Positions 1-7,678 are shown, numbered from the stretch's first letter. The stretch is 64,000 nt of DNA from Brevirhabdus pacifica (GCF_002797755.1 NZ_PGFI01000011.1:620001-684000), one strand, 5' to 3'. Program-made: numbers and translations. Notes: a model not told the origin generated them from the letters alone.

Positions 1-92
1 GCGGCCTCGGCGGCCTCCTGGCCGAAAAGCGCCACGGTCTCGCGGGGGTGGGGCGCCTCGGGCAGGCGGTCGGATTCGGGGATGTCGTTCAT
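1..92 (-). CDS. holB: DNA polymerase III subunit delta' (N-terminal fragment)
   Basis: Only the first 30 codons lie in the window; the gene runs off the left edge. The visible peptide begins MNDIPESDRLPEAPHPRETV and continues through ALFGQEAAE, which resembles the opening of alphaproteobacterial clamp-loader delta' subunits. Its ATG overlaps the tmk stop as ATGA, and the tmk-holB order is common in bacteria. HolB is part of the clamp loader that places the beta clamp on DNA. The call rests on a short sequence plus context; no nucleotide-binding motif is visible because that part lies outside the window. Confidence 0.72.
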   Translation of the reverse strand, partial: MNDIPESDRLPEAPHPRETVALFGQEAAEA

Positions 93-727
93 GGGCCGGT
101 CCTCGCCTCGAGCGTCTCGCGCACCCGCCCGGCGACGGTCTGGGGGTCGGCCATGCCGTCGATCACCGCGCAGCGGTCGGGGTTGGCGGCGGCCAGGTCC
201 AGGAACCCCCGGCGCAACCGGTGCTGGAATCCGGCGCCCATGTCCTCGAACCGGTCCTCGCCGCTGTCGCGGGCCAGGCCCCGGGCAAGGGCCTGTTCGG
301 GGTTCATGTCGATCACCAGCGTCAGGTCAGGCTCCAGGCCGATCATGCTGGCGTGCAGCGCGTCCACCATGTCGCGCAGGTCGGCACGCGCCGTGCCCTG
401 GTAGACCCGGGTGGAATCGACGAACCGGTCGCAGATCACGGTTTCCCCGGCCTCCAGCGCGGGGCGGATCAGCTTTTCGACATGATCGCGGCGGGCGGCG
501 GTGAAAAGCAGGATCTCGGTCTCGGGGGACCAGCGGTCGGGGGCGCCCTCGACCAGCAGGCGTCGGATTTCCTCGGCCCCGGCCGAGCCGCCGGGCTCCC
601 GCGTCAGGGTGACGGGGGAGCCGCCTTCGCGCAGCGCTTCGGCCAGAAGCCGCGCCTGGGTGGACTTGCCGCTGCCGTCGATCCCCTCGAAGCTGATGAA
701 GCGGCCAGGCCGGCTCGGCTTTGTCAC
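89..727 (-). CDS. tmk: Thymidylate kinase
   Basis: Cytosolic enzyme that phosphorylates dTMP to dTDP for DNA synthesis. The 212-residue length is normal. The P-loop FEGIDGSGKST is at residues 13-23, the dTMP-binding TREPGG at 42-47 and the DRFVDS motif at 100-105; the LID segment contains RGLARDSGEDR. It sits between dacC (22 bp away) and holB (4-bp overlap), so all three probably form one minus-strand transcript. Nothing looks truncated. Confidence 0.97.
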   Translation of the reverse strand: MTKPSRPGRFISFEGIDGSGKSTQARLLAEALREGGSPVTLTREPGGSAGAEEIRRLLVEGAPDRWSPETEILLFTAARRDHVEKLIRPALEAGETVICDRFVDSTRVYQGTARADLRDMVDALHASMIGLEPDLTLVIDMNPEQALARGLARDSGEDRFEDMGAGFQHRLRRGFLDLAAANPDRCAVIDGMADPQTVAGRVRETLEARTGP

Positions 728-749
728 GCGCTGCCCTTTCGTTGCGGCA

Positions 750-1928
750 TCAGTTGAAGACCGCGGCCTCGCCGGCGACCTTGTGGAACAGCACCTTGGC
801 GGCGGTCTTCAGGCGCACGCCGAACCCGCCCGATGCCACGGCTTCCTGGGCCAGCAGGGGGATGCGGCGTTCGTTCTGGTCAGGCATGGCGACGACAAGC
901 TCGCCGATCTTCTGGCCCTTCTTGATGGGTGCCTGGATGGGCCCCTCGTATTCGACCCGGGCCTCGACCGTGTCACCGGCACCGGCCGGCACCAGCACGG
1001 TCAGCGGCTTTTCGGTCACCAGACCCACCTGGGGCTTGGCGCCCAGCCACAGATCGGCTGTGGCAAGCTGGGTGTCGGCGTCGAACAGGGTCTTTTCGAC
1101 GAACTGGCGGAAGGCCCAGTTGACGATACGCTCGGATTCCTCGGCCCGCTCCTTCTCGGACGACAGGCCGGTGATGACGAAGACGATACGGCGCGTGCCC
1201 TGGGCGGCCGAGCCGACGAGGCCATAGCCCGCCTCGTTGGTGTGGCCGGTCTTCAGGCCGTCGGCCCCAATCCCGAGGCTGAGCAGCGGGTTGCGGTTGA
1301 ACCGGTTCTGGGGCGCGCGACCGTCGAACTCGAATTCCTTCTGGCTGAAATAGCCGTAATATTCGGGGAATTCCGAGATCAGGTGCCGCGCCAGAATGCC
1401 CAGGTCCTTCATGCTCATGCGATGCTCGGGGTCGGGCCAGCCGCTGGCGTTCACGAAGTTCGAGCCGGTCATGCCCAGCGCTTCGGCCTTTTCGTTCATT
1501 GTCCGGGCAAAGGCGGATTCAGAACCAGCCAGCCCCTCGGCCACGACGACACAGGCGTCGTTGCCCGACAGCACGATGATGCCCTGGATCAGTTCCTCGA
1601 CCGAGGGGCGGTCCCGCTCGTTCAGGAACATGGTCGAGCCGCCCATGCTCTTGGCCTTGGAGGAGACGCCAAAGCGCGTGTCCATGGTGACGCGCCCGTC
1701 GCGCAGCGCCTCGAACAGCATGTAAAGCGTCATCAGCTTGGACATCGAGGCTGGCGGTAGCGGCACTTCGGAGTTCTTTTCCAGGATCACGGTGCCGGTG
1801 TTGACGTCGAAGACATAGGCGCCTGTGGCGGCGGTCTCGTAGGCACGCAGGGGCAGGGCGGCGACGATCGACAGCACGATCGCGGCGCAGAGGGCCCCCA
1901 GGCTGGACGGTGAGATTCTGTTCAGCAT
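750..1928 (-). CDS. dacC: D-alanyl-D-alanine carboxypeptidase (PBP5/6 family)
   Basis: Periplasmic, membrane-anchored serine peptidase that trims the terminal D-Ala from peptidoglycan stem peptides. The 392-residue protein has a hydrophobic signal segment (about residues 8-28), the acylation motif S61-M-S-K64, the SGN motif at 121-123 and KTG at 226-228. The order and spacing are those of the penicillin-binding fold. The C-terminal PBP5 beta domain follows and ends in an amphipathic-looking tail (VLFHKVAGEAAVFN). A SPOR-domain gene lies directly upstream on the same strand, a frequent pairing in Rhodobacterales and consistent with cell-wall work at division. The dac paralogue letter is by analogy. 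Confidence 0.93.
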   Translation of the reverse strand: MLNRISPSSLGALCAAIVLSIVAALPLRAYETAATGAYVFDVNTGTVILEKNSEVPLPPASMSKLMTLYMLFEALRDGRVTMDTRFGVSSKAKSMGGSTMFLNERDRPSVEELIQGIIVLSGNDACVVVAEGLAGSESAFARTMNEKAEALGMTGSNFVNASGWPDPEHRMSMKDLGILARHLISEFPEYYGYFSQKEFEFDGRAPQNRFNRNPLLSLGIGADGLKTGHTNEAGYGLVGSAAQGTRRIVFVITGLSSEKERAEESERIVNWAFRQFVEKTLFDADTQLATADLWLGAKPQVGLVTEKPLTVLVPAGAGDTVEARVEYEGPIQAPIKKGQKIGELVVAMPDQNERRIPLLAQEAVASGGFGVRLKTAAKVLFHKVAGEAAVFN

Positions 1929-1995
1929 GGTTCTCCGCTCGGGTTCAGTGTTGCGTTGGTCGCGGGACCGCCCCGGGGGGCGGCCGCGCGGGACA

Positions 1996-2943
1996 TCAGT
2001 TCTTCACCAGGTAGGCGTCGGCATAGCCCTGGGCCTTGACGGCCTTGAGCAGCTGCGCGCGCTCGGCGTTCGAAGTGGCAGGACCGACCAGCACCCGCCA
2101 GAAGGTCTTGCCTGCGGTCGACTGCTTGCGGATCACCGGCACGATGCCGGCCTTGCGCAGGGCGTTGCCGCTTGCATTGGCATTGGCCTCGACGCTGTAG
2201 AAACCGATCTGGATATAGGGCTTGTCGAGCCCGCTCTTGCGGGTCGGGGCTGGCTCGGCCGCGGCGGGTGCTGCCGAGGGGGCCGCGCTGGCAGTGGCGC
2301 CGGCGGTCGCGGGCGCCTTGTCGATGGCGGCCGAGGCTGCGGCGAGGGGGGCCAGCGGCGTCGCCTCGACCTTGGCGGGGGCCAGCACGGCGACCGGCGC
2401 CTCGTCCGGCACCTCTTCCTTGCGCAGGGCGGTGACGTTCAGCTTGGTCGGCTGACCGGGAAGCACGCCGATGGCGGCCGCCGCGTCCGACGAGATCTGT
2501 AGCCGGGGGCCGGGATTGTCCCGCTCGCGCCGGAAGAGGGCACCGATGACGAACTTGCCGTTGGCGGTATTGCGGATGATCACCCGCTCGGGATCCTTGG
2601 TATCGGGATGGGCCACCCAGACCCCGCCCAGCGAGGGGCGTCCGTCCCACAGGCCGCTCTCCTCGACCTGGAAGACCTCGGGCGCCTCGACGTCGCGCTC
2701 GACTAGGCGGACCGCGCCGCTCGAGGCGCTGGTCTTGGCCTCGGCCTTGGTTCCGCCCTTGAGGATGTTCAGCCCGCCGCCCTCGGTGCAACCGGCCAGC
2801 AAAGCGGAGGCCGCCAGCACGGTGGCAATCCGCGCGATGCCGCGCCGCCCGATGCCGCTCGCGATCCCGGCCGTTCCCGCCGGCGATCCTGACGCGGGCC
2901 GCCCGTCCCGGTTCGGTCGCTTGAATTCTGTTCTGCCCATCAT
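1996..2943 (-). CDS. SPOR-domain cell-envelope lipoprotein
   Basis: About 315 residues. An N-terminal basic stretch is followed by a hydrophobic run ending in the lipobox LLAGC, so the mature protein is probably an outer-membrane lipoprotein. The middle is a low-complexity Ala/Pro linker. The C-terminal 75 residues (from about KPYIQIGFYSVEANA) form a SPOR domain, which binds denuded glycan strands at the septum. The start was placed at the ATG preceded by AGAGGGG, because the longer reading frame adds 18 residues without a ribosome site. The next gene downstream is the carboxypeptidase dacC. The specific role (RlpA-like or DamX-like) cannot be decided; no double-psi barrel is visible. Confidence 0.85.
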   Translation of the reverse strand: MMGRTEFKRPNRDGRPASGSPAGTAGIASGIGRRGIARIATVLAASALLAGCTEGGGLNILKGGTKAEAKTSASSGAVRLVERDVEAPEVFQVEESGLWDGRPSLGGVWVAHPDTKDPERVIIRNTANGKFVIGALFRRERDNPGPRLQISSDAAAAIGVLPGQPTKLNVTALRKEEVPDEAPVAVLAPAKVEATPLAPLAAASAAIDKAPATAGATASAAPSAAPAAAEPAPTRKSGLDKPYIQIGFYSVEANANASGNALRKAGIVPVIRKQSTAGKTFWRVLVGPATSNAERAQLLKAVKAQGYADAYLVKN

Positions 2944-3196
2944 GCGATGCCCCTCTGATGCACGGTTCGCCCCGCGCTGTTTTCGGCCCGGGCCCAAGGT
3001 GCCCCCGGTTCATCCCGTCCGGTCACACCACGGTACTGCCGCCCGCGCCGGGCATCTTACCGGCTGCGCCCATACATGAAAAGCGCCCCCCCGCCGCATC
3101 GGCATAAAATGATCGCGCGTAGCCAGAGCACGCTTGCGCCCCAACAGGGCCTGCCCCCTTCCCGAATCGCCCCCCCGGCGTTACGCAGCCCCGACC

Positions 3197-3286
3197 GGAG
3201 GAGTGGCAGAGTGGTCGATTGCACCGGTCTTGAAAACCGGCGTGCGTGAAAGCGTACCGTGGGTTCGAATCCCACCTCCTCCGCCA
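3197..3286 (+). tRNA. tRNA-Ser (anticodon UGA)
   Basis: A 90-nt class II tRNA including an encoded CCA. The acceptor arm GGAGGAG pairs with CTCCTCC, the discriminator base is G, and the anticodon loop is CTTGAAA with anticodon TGA. There is a long variable arm (about GTGCGTGAAAGCGTAC), and the T-arm GTGGGTTCGAATCCCAC is intact. Its 3' end looks like the insertion target of the integrase-bearing element that starts just downstream. Confidence 0.97.
3273..3286 (+). repeat. Candidate att core (left), tRNA-Ser 3' end
   Basis: CACCTCCTCCGCCA, the last 14 bases of the tRNA gene including the CCA. It matches a sequence 4.3 kb downstream at 13 of 14 positions. The single difference is at the discriminator base, which is under selection only in the working tRNA copy. 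Target choice inside a tRNA 3' end is typical of P4-type tyrosine integrases. Confidence 0.55.
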
Positions 3287-3407
3287 GCGGCACCTTGCCC
3301 CGAGTTTTTCACAATGGCCAAAAGACCCAAAATGCCCTGCTGTTGTGGGGCTTTATCCTCTTGCGGGGTTTCGTTGGATTTTGTTTGATCCCGCCTGTAT
3401 GCTTTCA

Positions 3408-3429
3408 TTGTGTGGTATCTAAGGTGGTA
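3408..3429 (+). repeat. End motif, left copy (possible integrase arm site)
   Basis: TTGTGTGGTAT, then five variable bases, then GTGGTA. The same bipartite motif with the same 5-bp gap occurs 4.1 kb away near the right border. Here it ends at the integrase start codon, so it could serve both as an arm-type integrase binding site and as an autoregulatory operator. This is inference from repetition and position. Confidence 0.6.
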
Positions 3430-4616
3430 TGACAATGGCGGCGCTTGGCGGCAAGCTCACGAAGAAGCTGGTGGAGAACCTGGGGCCGGGGCGGCACGGC
3501 GACGGCGCGGGCCTCTATCTAGTGGTCGATCCGTCTGGCGCGCGACGTTGGATCGTGCGCGTCACCGTGAAGGGGCAGAAGAACCGGAAGGGTGCCCCCC
3601 TGCGGACCGACTTCGGTTTGGGTGGCGCGGATGTTGTCACGCTGAACCAAGCCCGCGAAAGGGCGTTGGACTATCGCCGCATGGCCAAGGCAGGGCTGAA
3701 TCCGCGTTTCAATGCCCGGCGCGACGTTCCGACATTCGAGGAGCTGGCGCGACAAGTGCATATCGACCGCCTGCCCACATGGAAAAACCCCAAGCACGGC
3801 CAGCAATGGCTGAACACCCTTCGCGACTATGCCTTTCCCAAGATAGGCAGAATGCCGGTGGACAGCATCGGTCAGCCCGAAGTGCTGATGTGCCTGTTGC
3901 CGGTCTGGACGGCCAAGCACGAAACCGCGCGGCGGCTGATGCAGCGGATCAAGACAGTGCTGGACGTGGCCAAATCATCCGGCTTCCGAGAAGGGGAGAA
4001 CCCGGTAATTGCGGTGAAGGAGGCCGGAGTTCTGCCCAAAGTTAAAGCCAGGGTGGTACATCACGAAGCGATGCCGTGGCGCGATGTGCCTGCCTTCTAT
4101 GCCGAGTTGGAGGGGCGTACCGCCACGGCGGCAAAGGCGCTGCAATTCACCATTCTGAGCGCCTGTCGCACTTCCGAGGTGTTGGGCATGACGTGGGAAG
4201 AGATTGACTCGGAGACGAGGCTTTGGACAATTCCTGCGCAGAGGATGAAGACTGGCGTGGCGCATCGCGTGCCGTTGACCGACGAAATGTTGCGGATACT
4301 TGAGCCGATGCGGGCGATGGCCTCTGCCTATGTCTTCGAGGGGCAGAAGCGGCACCGGCCTTTGTCCAACATGTCCATGCTGATGCTCTTGCGGCGCATT
4401 GGGCGGGGGGAATTCACGGTGCATGGTTTCCGCAGCACGTTCCGCGATTGGGCCGCCGAGGCGGCAGGCGCGCCGCGAGAGGTCGCAGAGGCGGCGTTGG
4501 CGCATCAAGTCGGAACGGATGTGGAGCGGGCCTATGCGCGATCGGATTTGCTGGAGCGGCGGCGGGAACTGATGCAGACTTGGTCGGTCTGCCTAATCCC
4601 GGAACCCAAACGGTGA
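3429..4616 (+). CDS. int: P4-type tyrosine integrase
   Basis: Site-specific recombinase expected to insert and excise the element at the tRNA-Ser 3' end. In 395 residues it has an N-terminal arm-binding region (about 1-95), a core-binding region (about 100-200) and a catalytic domain. The catalytic residues appear complete: R247 in SACRTSEVLG, a lysine near 274 (RMKTG), H332-x-x-R335 in VHGFRSTFRD, H359 in LAHQ and Y369 in RAYARSDLL. The gene starts at the end of a repeated motif and is followed after 8 bp by the next gene. It looks full-length and potentially active. Confidence 0.95.
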   Translation: MTMAALGGKLTKKLVENLGPGRHGDGAGLYLVVDPSGARRWIVRVTVKGQKNRKGAPLRTDFGLGGADVVTLNQARERALDYRRMAKAGLNPRFNARRDVPTFEELARQVHIDRLPTWKNPKHGQQWLNTLRDYAFPKIGRMPVDSIGQPEVLMCLLPVWTAKHETARRLMQRIKTVLDVAKSSGFREGENPVIAVKEAGVLPKVKARVVHHEAMPWRDVPAFYAELEGRTATAAKALQFTILSACRTSEVLGMTWEEIDSETRLWTIPAQRMKTGVAHRVPLTDEMLRILEPMRAMASAYVFEGQKRHRPLSNMSMLMLLRRIGRGEFTVHGFRSTFRDWAAEAAGAPREVAEAALAHQVGTDVERAYARSDLLERRRELMQTWSVCLIPEPKR

Positions 4617-4624
4617 CGTAAGAG

Positions 4625-5299
4625 ATGAATTCTGAGCAGGAGCAATATAGCTTGCAAGATCGGGTAGATTTAGCGAGCGCAGTAGTAGCAGCAGAAGGGC
4701 TCACGCGTGAATTAGCGATGTTCGTTCTGAGTGATACACAGTATTTGCGTTTGGACCGCCTGGGCGCGGAATCCTGGGAAGAAAATTTCATCAATATCCG
4801 AAAAAAAATGTTTCAACAGGCTGTGGCGGGGAAGGGGTTCTTTGTCGCATTGGCTATGGGGCGTACCCCCTTCGCAGAGGCCCAGTTCGACTCAATTCCG
4901 CAGTACCTAAGCGACCTGTTGGCGCGCACGCGATCCGATAAGAAATATTATCATGGGGCATTAAAGGCTTGCGAAGAAATTTTGCTGCATAATCCGAAAG
5001 AAATGCACCCCTTGCTTGCGCGATGGCTTGCAGGAGTTCTCTCCGGCTCCGTCACGCCACCAAGAAAGAGAAAGGGGCCGGACCCCAAAAAAAATGAAGC
5101 GCGAAATTCGCAGATAGCGCTGGCAGTAGAGATCTTAGTGGATATCGGGTATTCGCCCACTCGGAACGCCGTTAGTAAACCGACGTCTGCCTGTGACTAC
5201 GTTGCCGAAGCAATAGGCTCGCTAGGTGGCGTCAACCTCGGCTACGATGCAGTCGCCAAAATCTATGCCGCAGAAGCGAGGGGCGATGAGGGCGAGTGA
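4625..5299 (+). CDS. Unrecognised integrase-linked protein
   Basis: I do not recognise this 224-residue protein. It starts 8 bp after the integrase stop, so the two are probably co-transcribed. It has no signal peptide or membrane segment. Residues about 1-140 look helical; a basic linker (PPRKRKGPDPKKNEARN) leads to a C-terminal segment with ALAVEILVDIGYSPTRNAVS and SACDYVAEAIG. From memory, comparable tails occur in uncharacterised proteins next to integrases in other alphaproteobacteria, but I cannot verify this here. Base composition is clearly lower in GC than the neighbours, with AT-rich codons, which points to foreign origin. As the only larger gene without an obvious maintenance role, it is the likeliest cargo. 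Confidence 0.75.
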   Translation: MNSEQEQYSLQDRVDLASAVVAAEGLTRELAMFVLSDTQYLRLDRLGAESWEENFINIRKKMFQQAVAGKGFFVALAMGRTPFAEAQFDSIPQYLSDLLARTRSDKKYYHGALKACEEILLHNPKEMHPLLARWLAGVLSGSVTPPRKRKGPDPKKNEARNSQIALAVEILVDIGYSPTRNAVSKPTSACDYVAEAIGSLGGVNLGYDAVAKIYAAEARGDEGE

Positions 5300-5408
5300 A
5301 ATTTTCGCGCTTCTGTATTAGAAAAGTAGGTTGCAAATTATTCCTACGACATGGTGAGGGGACTGAGACTATCTGGCATCAGGAATAACCCAAGAAAGGG
5401 GATTACCG

Positions 5409-5618
5409 ATGGCAGACATCTTCGATCAAGACCGCATCTTTTTTCCCGAAGACCCGGAGCTCCGCGTTCTGGGAAGCGTGGAAAAGCTGGCGCAATGGCG
5501 GCACCGCAATCGCGGGCCAGCCTTCATCCGCATCGGGCGACGCATCGCCTATCACGGCACCGACCTGAACGCCTATCTAAACGCTCAGCGCGTCGATCCG
5601 AACGGGGAGGCCGCATAA
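5409..5618 (+). CDS. AlpA-like / excisionase-type DNA-binding protein
   Basis: A 69-residue protein after a good ribosome site (AAAGGGG). Its core reads VEKLAQWRHRNRGPAFIRIG followed by RRIAYHGTDLNAYLNAQR. This is the usual arrangement of MerR/AlpA-type winged-helix proteins: a helix-turn-helix, a wing with G-R-x-I-x-Y, and a final helix D-L-x-A-Y-L. Such proteins act as excision directionality factors or as activators of integrase genes in P4-like elements. Its stop overlaps the next start (TAATG). Excisionase versus simple regulator is undecided. Confidence 0.8.
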   Translation: MADIFDQDRIFFPEDPELRVLGSVEKLAQWRHRNRGPAFIRIGRRIAYHGTDLNAYLNAQRVDPNGEAA

Positions 5619-5809
5619 TGAAAAACCCCAACTCCGCACGCGGGGCCGGGGCCTTTCGTGTGACATCCAATGCCACGGTGGTACGTGCAACAGATGACAT
5701 ATCCGGCACCGCCTTCGCAAGCCCGTCGGACGCCCGGTTTTATTGGGATCGTCTCAGCAATTCGGTTCAGCCTATGACGCTCCATCTGGGGAGGGTCTGG
5801 CATGAATGA
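5618..5809 (+). CDS. Small hypothetical protein of the element
   Basis: A 63-residue frame beginning MKNPNSARGAGAFRV and ending TLHLGRVWHE. Its ATG overlaps the upstream stop as TAATG and its end overlaps the next start by 8 bp, so the tight packing is the main support for it being a gene. It contains SPSDARFYWDRLSN, with no membrane segment and no family I recognise. It may not be translated. Confidence 0.5.
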   Translation: MKNPNSARGAGAFRVTSNATVVRATDDISGTAFASPSDARFYWDRLSNSVQPMTLHLGRVWHE

Positions 5810-6128
5810 CCATTGGTTCAGCAAACCCACGCAAATCGCTTGGACCTGTCGTGCATTGGCGATGGGCCGAACGCTGACGCACATGGACGAGATCGCAGAA
5901 CGGCGCGGTTGGCGTCTGGGCGCTATCATTCACACGCTGAGGGTCCGCTATGGCTGGCCTATCGAGGACCAACGTCCTGACAAGTCGGGCGTTGCCTTTT
6001 ACCGGCTGGTCGATGGCTGCAATGTTATGGCGCTGGATTATCCCCCCTCGGCCTCGCAGGCTCGCGTCGAGCTTAAAGCGCTGGGCTACGGCGTCCTAGA
6101 TCACGGGGCGGGTGGCTCCAATGGCTAA
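5802..6128 (+). CDS. Helix-turn-helix-like protein of the element
   Basis: 108 residues, overlapping both neighbours (8 bp before, 17 bp after or less if the next gene starts at its ATG). The middle reads HMDEIAERRGWRLGAIIHTL followed by RVRYGWPIEDQR. This resembles the small helix-turn-helix module found in phage and island proteins, in which a helix of the type I-x-x-L-R-x-x-G-W-P-I closes the fold. A role in element regulation or replication is plausible but not shown. Codon use is like its neighbours. Confidence 0.6.
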   Translation: MNDHWFSKPTQIAWTCRALAMGRTLTHMDEIAERRGWRLGAIIHTLRVRYGWPIEDQRPDKSGVAFYRLVDGCNVMALDYPPSASQARVELKALGYGVLDHGAGGSNG

Positions 6129-6639
6129 GCGCAATGGCAAAAGATCGGAGGAGGGGCAATATGCCCCTCTTCCTTACGCCCTACTCAAAAGCGATGCTTG
6201 GCGTGCCCTGTCCGGCCCTGCGGTGAAAGTCTTCCTGGAGCTTCACACGCGGTTCAACGGCAGCAACAACGCCAACCTGCGCCTGTCCTACGCCGAGGCC
6301 GCCAAGACGCTGCACATGGGCAAGGCAACGGTGCAGCGGGCCTTTCGCGATCTACAGGACAAGGGGCTGGTGGTGCTGGAGAGCAAGGGCAACTTCTATC
6401 ACCGTCACGCTCACGAATGGCGCATCACAACCAAGGGTGTTCATAGGGTTCGGGGCAAAGAAATCCCCACCCATGAATGGCGCGGCTATCGCACAGCAAA
6501 AACAGAATGCGGTTCTAATGCGGACCGGTCCGGGGGCCGTGTGGTTCCGTTTGGAAACCATAAGATGCCCAATGGTTCCAAGCCGGAACCCGTCGAGCCA
6601 CCCACGAAGGGACGGCACGGTTCTGGATCGGAACACTAA
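6112..6639 (+). CDS. Winged-helix replication/regulatory-like protein
   Basis: Up to 175 residues from a GTG; an ATG three codons later is an equally good start. The first 110 residues contain PLPYALLKSDAWRALSGPAV and LSYAEAAKTLHMGKATVQRA, followed by FRDLQDKGLVVLESKG. This is the pattern of a winged helix in which a recognition helix precedes a K-G-L-V turn, as in plasmid and phage replication initiators and some repressors. The C-terminal 60 residues are polar and probably disordered. In a small element such a protein could start replication or control copy number. The function is inferred from fold resemblance only. Confidence 0.65.
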   Translation: MAPMAKRNGKRSEEGQYAPLPYALLKSDAWRALSGPAVKVFLELHTRFNGSNNANLRLSYAEAAKTLHMGKATVQRAFRDLQDKGLVVLESKGNFYHRHAHEWRITTKGVHRVRGKEIPTHEWRGYRTAKTECGSNADRSGGRVVPFGNHKMPNGSKPEPVEPPTKGRHGSGSEH

Positions 6640-6668
6640 TATAAACCACTCCCTGTAAGGAAAAGAGC

Positions 6669-7190
6669 ATGGCAGGACAGATCGACAGGCCCGATACTTC
6701 CGGGCTGGATGTGCGCGCTTATCCCGAGGTGGCAAAAGATGGCGATGGCAAGCTGACTATTGCCGTCGACTCCGATCACACCATCCGAGAGCTAGTTGGC
6801 ATGAAGACGATAGATGCCGCGAACGGCGTGTTCTGTTCCGCGCTGGAGGCCCTGGGCAAGGGCGCTGAGGATGTCGGCGGGATGGCCTCTGCCATGTTCG
6901 CTGAGTTGGAGCCGACAGACGCCATAGAGGCGATGCTGGTGGCGCAGATGACCGCGACCCACATGGCAATGACGAAAGCGGCGGGGCACATGACACACCA
7001 GACCAGTCTCAGACTTCGTGAGAGCCACGAAAAGGCGATGGTCCGTCTAGGCCGGTTGTTCACGTATCAGATGGACGCGCTGAAGAAATACCGGCGCAAG
7101 GCGCAGCAGGTGGTCAGGGTGGAACGTGTCACTGTCAACGAAGGTGGGCAGGCGATTGTCGGGGATGTAGTCAAAGCCGGGGGCAGGTAG
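6669..7190 (+). CDS. Hypothetical element protein
   Basis: 173 residues with no signal peptide, membrane span or catalytic motif that I recognise. The centre is helical and Met/Ala-rich (MLVAQMTATHMAMTKAAGHM). The C-terminal part has a basic helix (MDALKKYRRKAQQVV) leading into RVERVTVNEGGQAIVGDV. The latter looks like a conserved beta-hairpin motif seen, from memory, in small proteins of other alphaproteobacterial islands. It follows the winged-helix gene after 29 bp with a usable ribosome site (GTAAGGAAAAG). Confidence 0.65.
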   Translation: MAGQIDRPDTSGLDVRAYPEVAKDGDGKLTIAVDSDHTIRELVGMKTIDAANGVFCSALEALGKGAEDVGGMASAMFAELEPTDAIEAMLVAQMTATHMAMTKAAGHMTHQTSLRLRESHEKAMVRLGRLFTYQMDALKKYRRKAQQVVRVERVTVNEGGQAIVGDVVKAGGR

Positions 7191-7530
7191 CGACACACCG
7201 GACCCGGAGGAGATTGCCGGGTTCTTAGTGCGCGGGATCGCCGCCCTTGGCTATCCCCCTGACGAGCGTTCAGTCGCTGACCGGCGAATGACTTGTGGCA
7301 GACGGGCAAACTGTCATTTGCGCAAGGGATAGGGGACGGGGCGCGTTGTCCGATTTGTGGATGTGCGTGCAAAAGGCAAGCCCCCGGTCCCGACTTCTAA
7401 CACACCTCAACTTTCTTATACCCCCCCCTCCCTCTCTGCGGAGGCGGATTGTACGTGGGCGCGGAAGATGATTTGGTCGCGGTGCTGTCATCGGACCGCA
7501 CAGGTCGCCCTTTTCACCATTTCTCACCTC

Positions 7531-7552
7531 TTGTGTGGTATGAAACGTGGTA
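7531..7552 (+). repeat. End motif, right copy (possible integrase arm site)
   Basis: TTGTGTGGTAT-N5-GTGGTA, matching the left copy at all 17 defined positions and in direct orientation. It lies 64 bp inside the candidate right att core; the left copy lies 121 bp inside the left one. Such pairs near both ends fit arm-binding sites of a tyrosine integrase. Confidence 0.6.
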
Positions 7553-7615
7553 CGTTCTTTGTCGTCGTCGGGAAATATATTTAACAACAGTATGTTATCG
7601 TAATCGTGCGACAGA

Positions 7616-7629
7616 CACCTCCTCCACCA
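7616..7629 (+). repeat. Candidate att core (right)
   Basis: CACCTCCTCCACCA, differing by one base from the tRNA-Ser 3' end. The sequence just beyond it holds only the terminator of the minus-strand sit operon, so excision here would place the tRNA directly next to that terminator, a sensible ancestral layout. The repeat is short and could be a coincidence in GC-rich DNA. Confidence 0.5.
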
Positions 7630-7650
7630 TTTGTCTCCAATATCCCCCGT

Positions 7651-7678
7651 AAAACGAGGCTCGCCGCCTGGCGGCGAG
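7651..7678 (-). terminator. Intrinsic terminator of the sit operon
   Basis: On the minus strand a perfect inverted repeat CTCGCCGCC/GGCGGCGAG is followed by CCTCGTTTTA. It lies about 75 bp beyond the sitD stop. The loop is very tight (1-3 nt) and the T-run short, so efficiency may be modest. Confidence 0.6.

Larger units (their letters stand above)
3273..7629 (+). mobile_element. Small integrative element in the 3' end of tRNA-Ser
   Basis: A 4.3-kb block begins at the tRNA-Ser 3' end and ends before the sitD terminator. The integrase is next to the tRNA and points away from it, as in P4-type islands. Behind it are an unrecognised gene, an AlpA-like protein, two putative DNA-binding proteins and two more unrecognised genes. 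The block is less GC-rich than the flanks, most clearly in the gene after the integrase. Candidate ends are a 14-bp near-identical repeat (13/14) at the tRNA end and at the right border. No relaxase, transposase, capsid or terminase gene is visible, so it is either a minimal or satellite-like element or a decayed remnant. That it is an element is well supported; the exact right end is tentative. Confidence 0.8.

Noticed and set aside
3287-7629. A prophage
   Set aside because: There is an integrase and DNA-binding proteins but no capsid, terminase, portal or lysis gene in 4.3 kb.
7357-7652. Small open frames at the right end of the element
   Set aside because: They lack ribosome sites, have low-complexity or atypical composition and run through the candidate att core.
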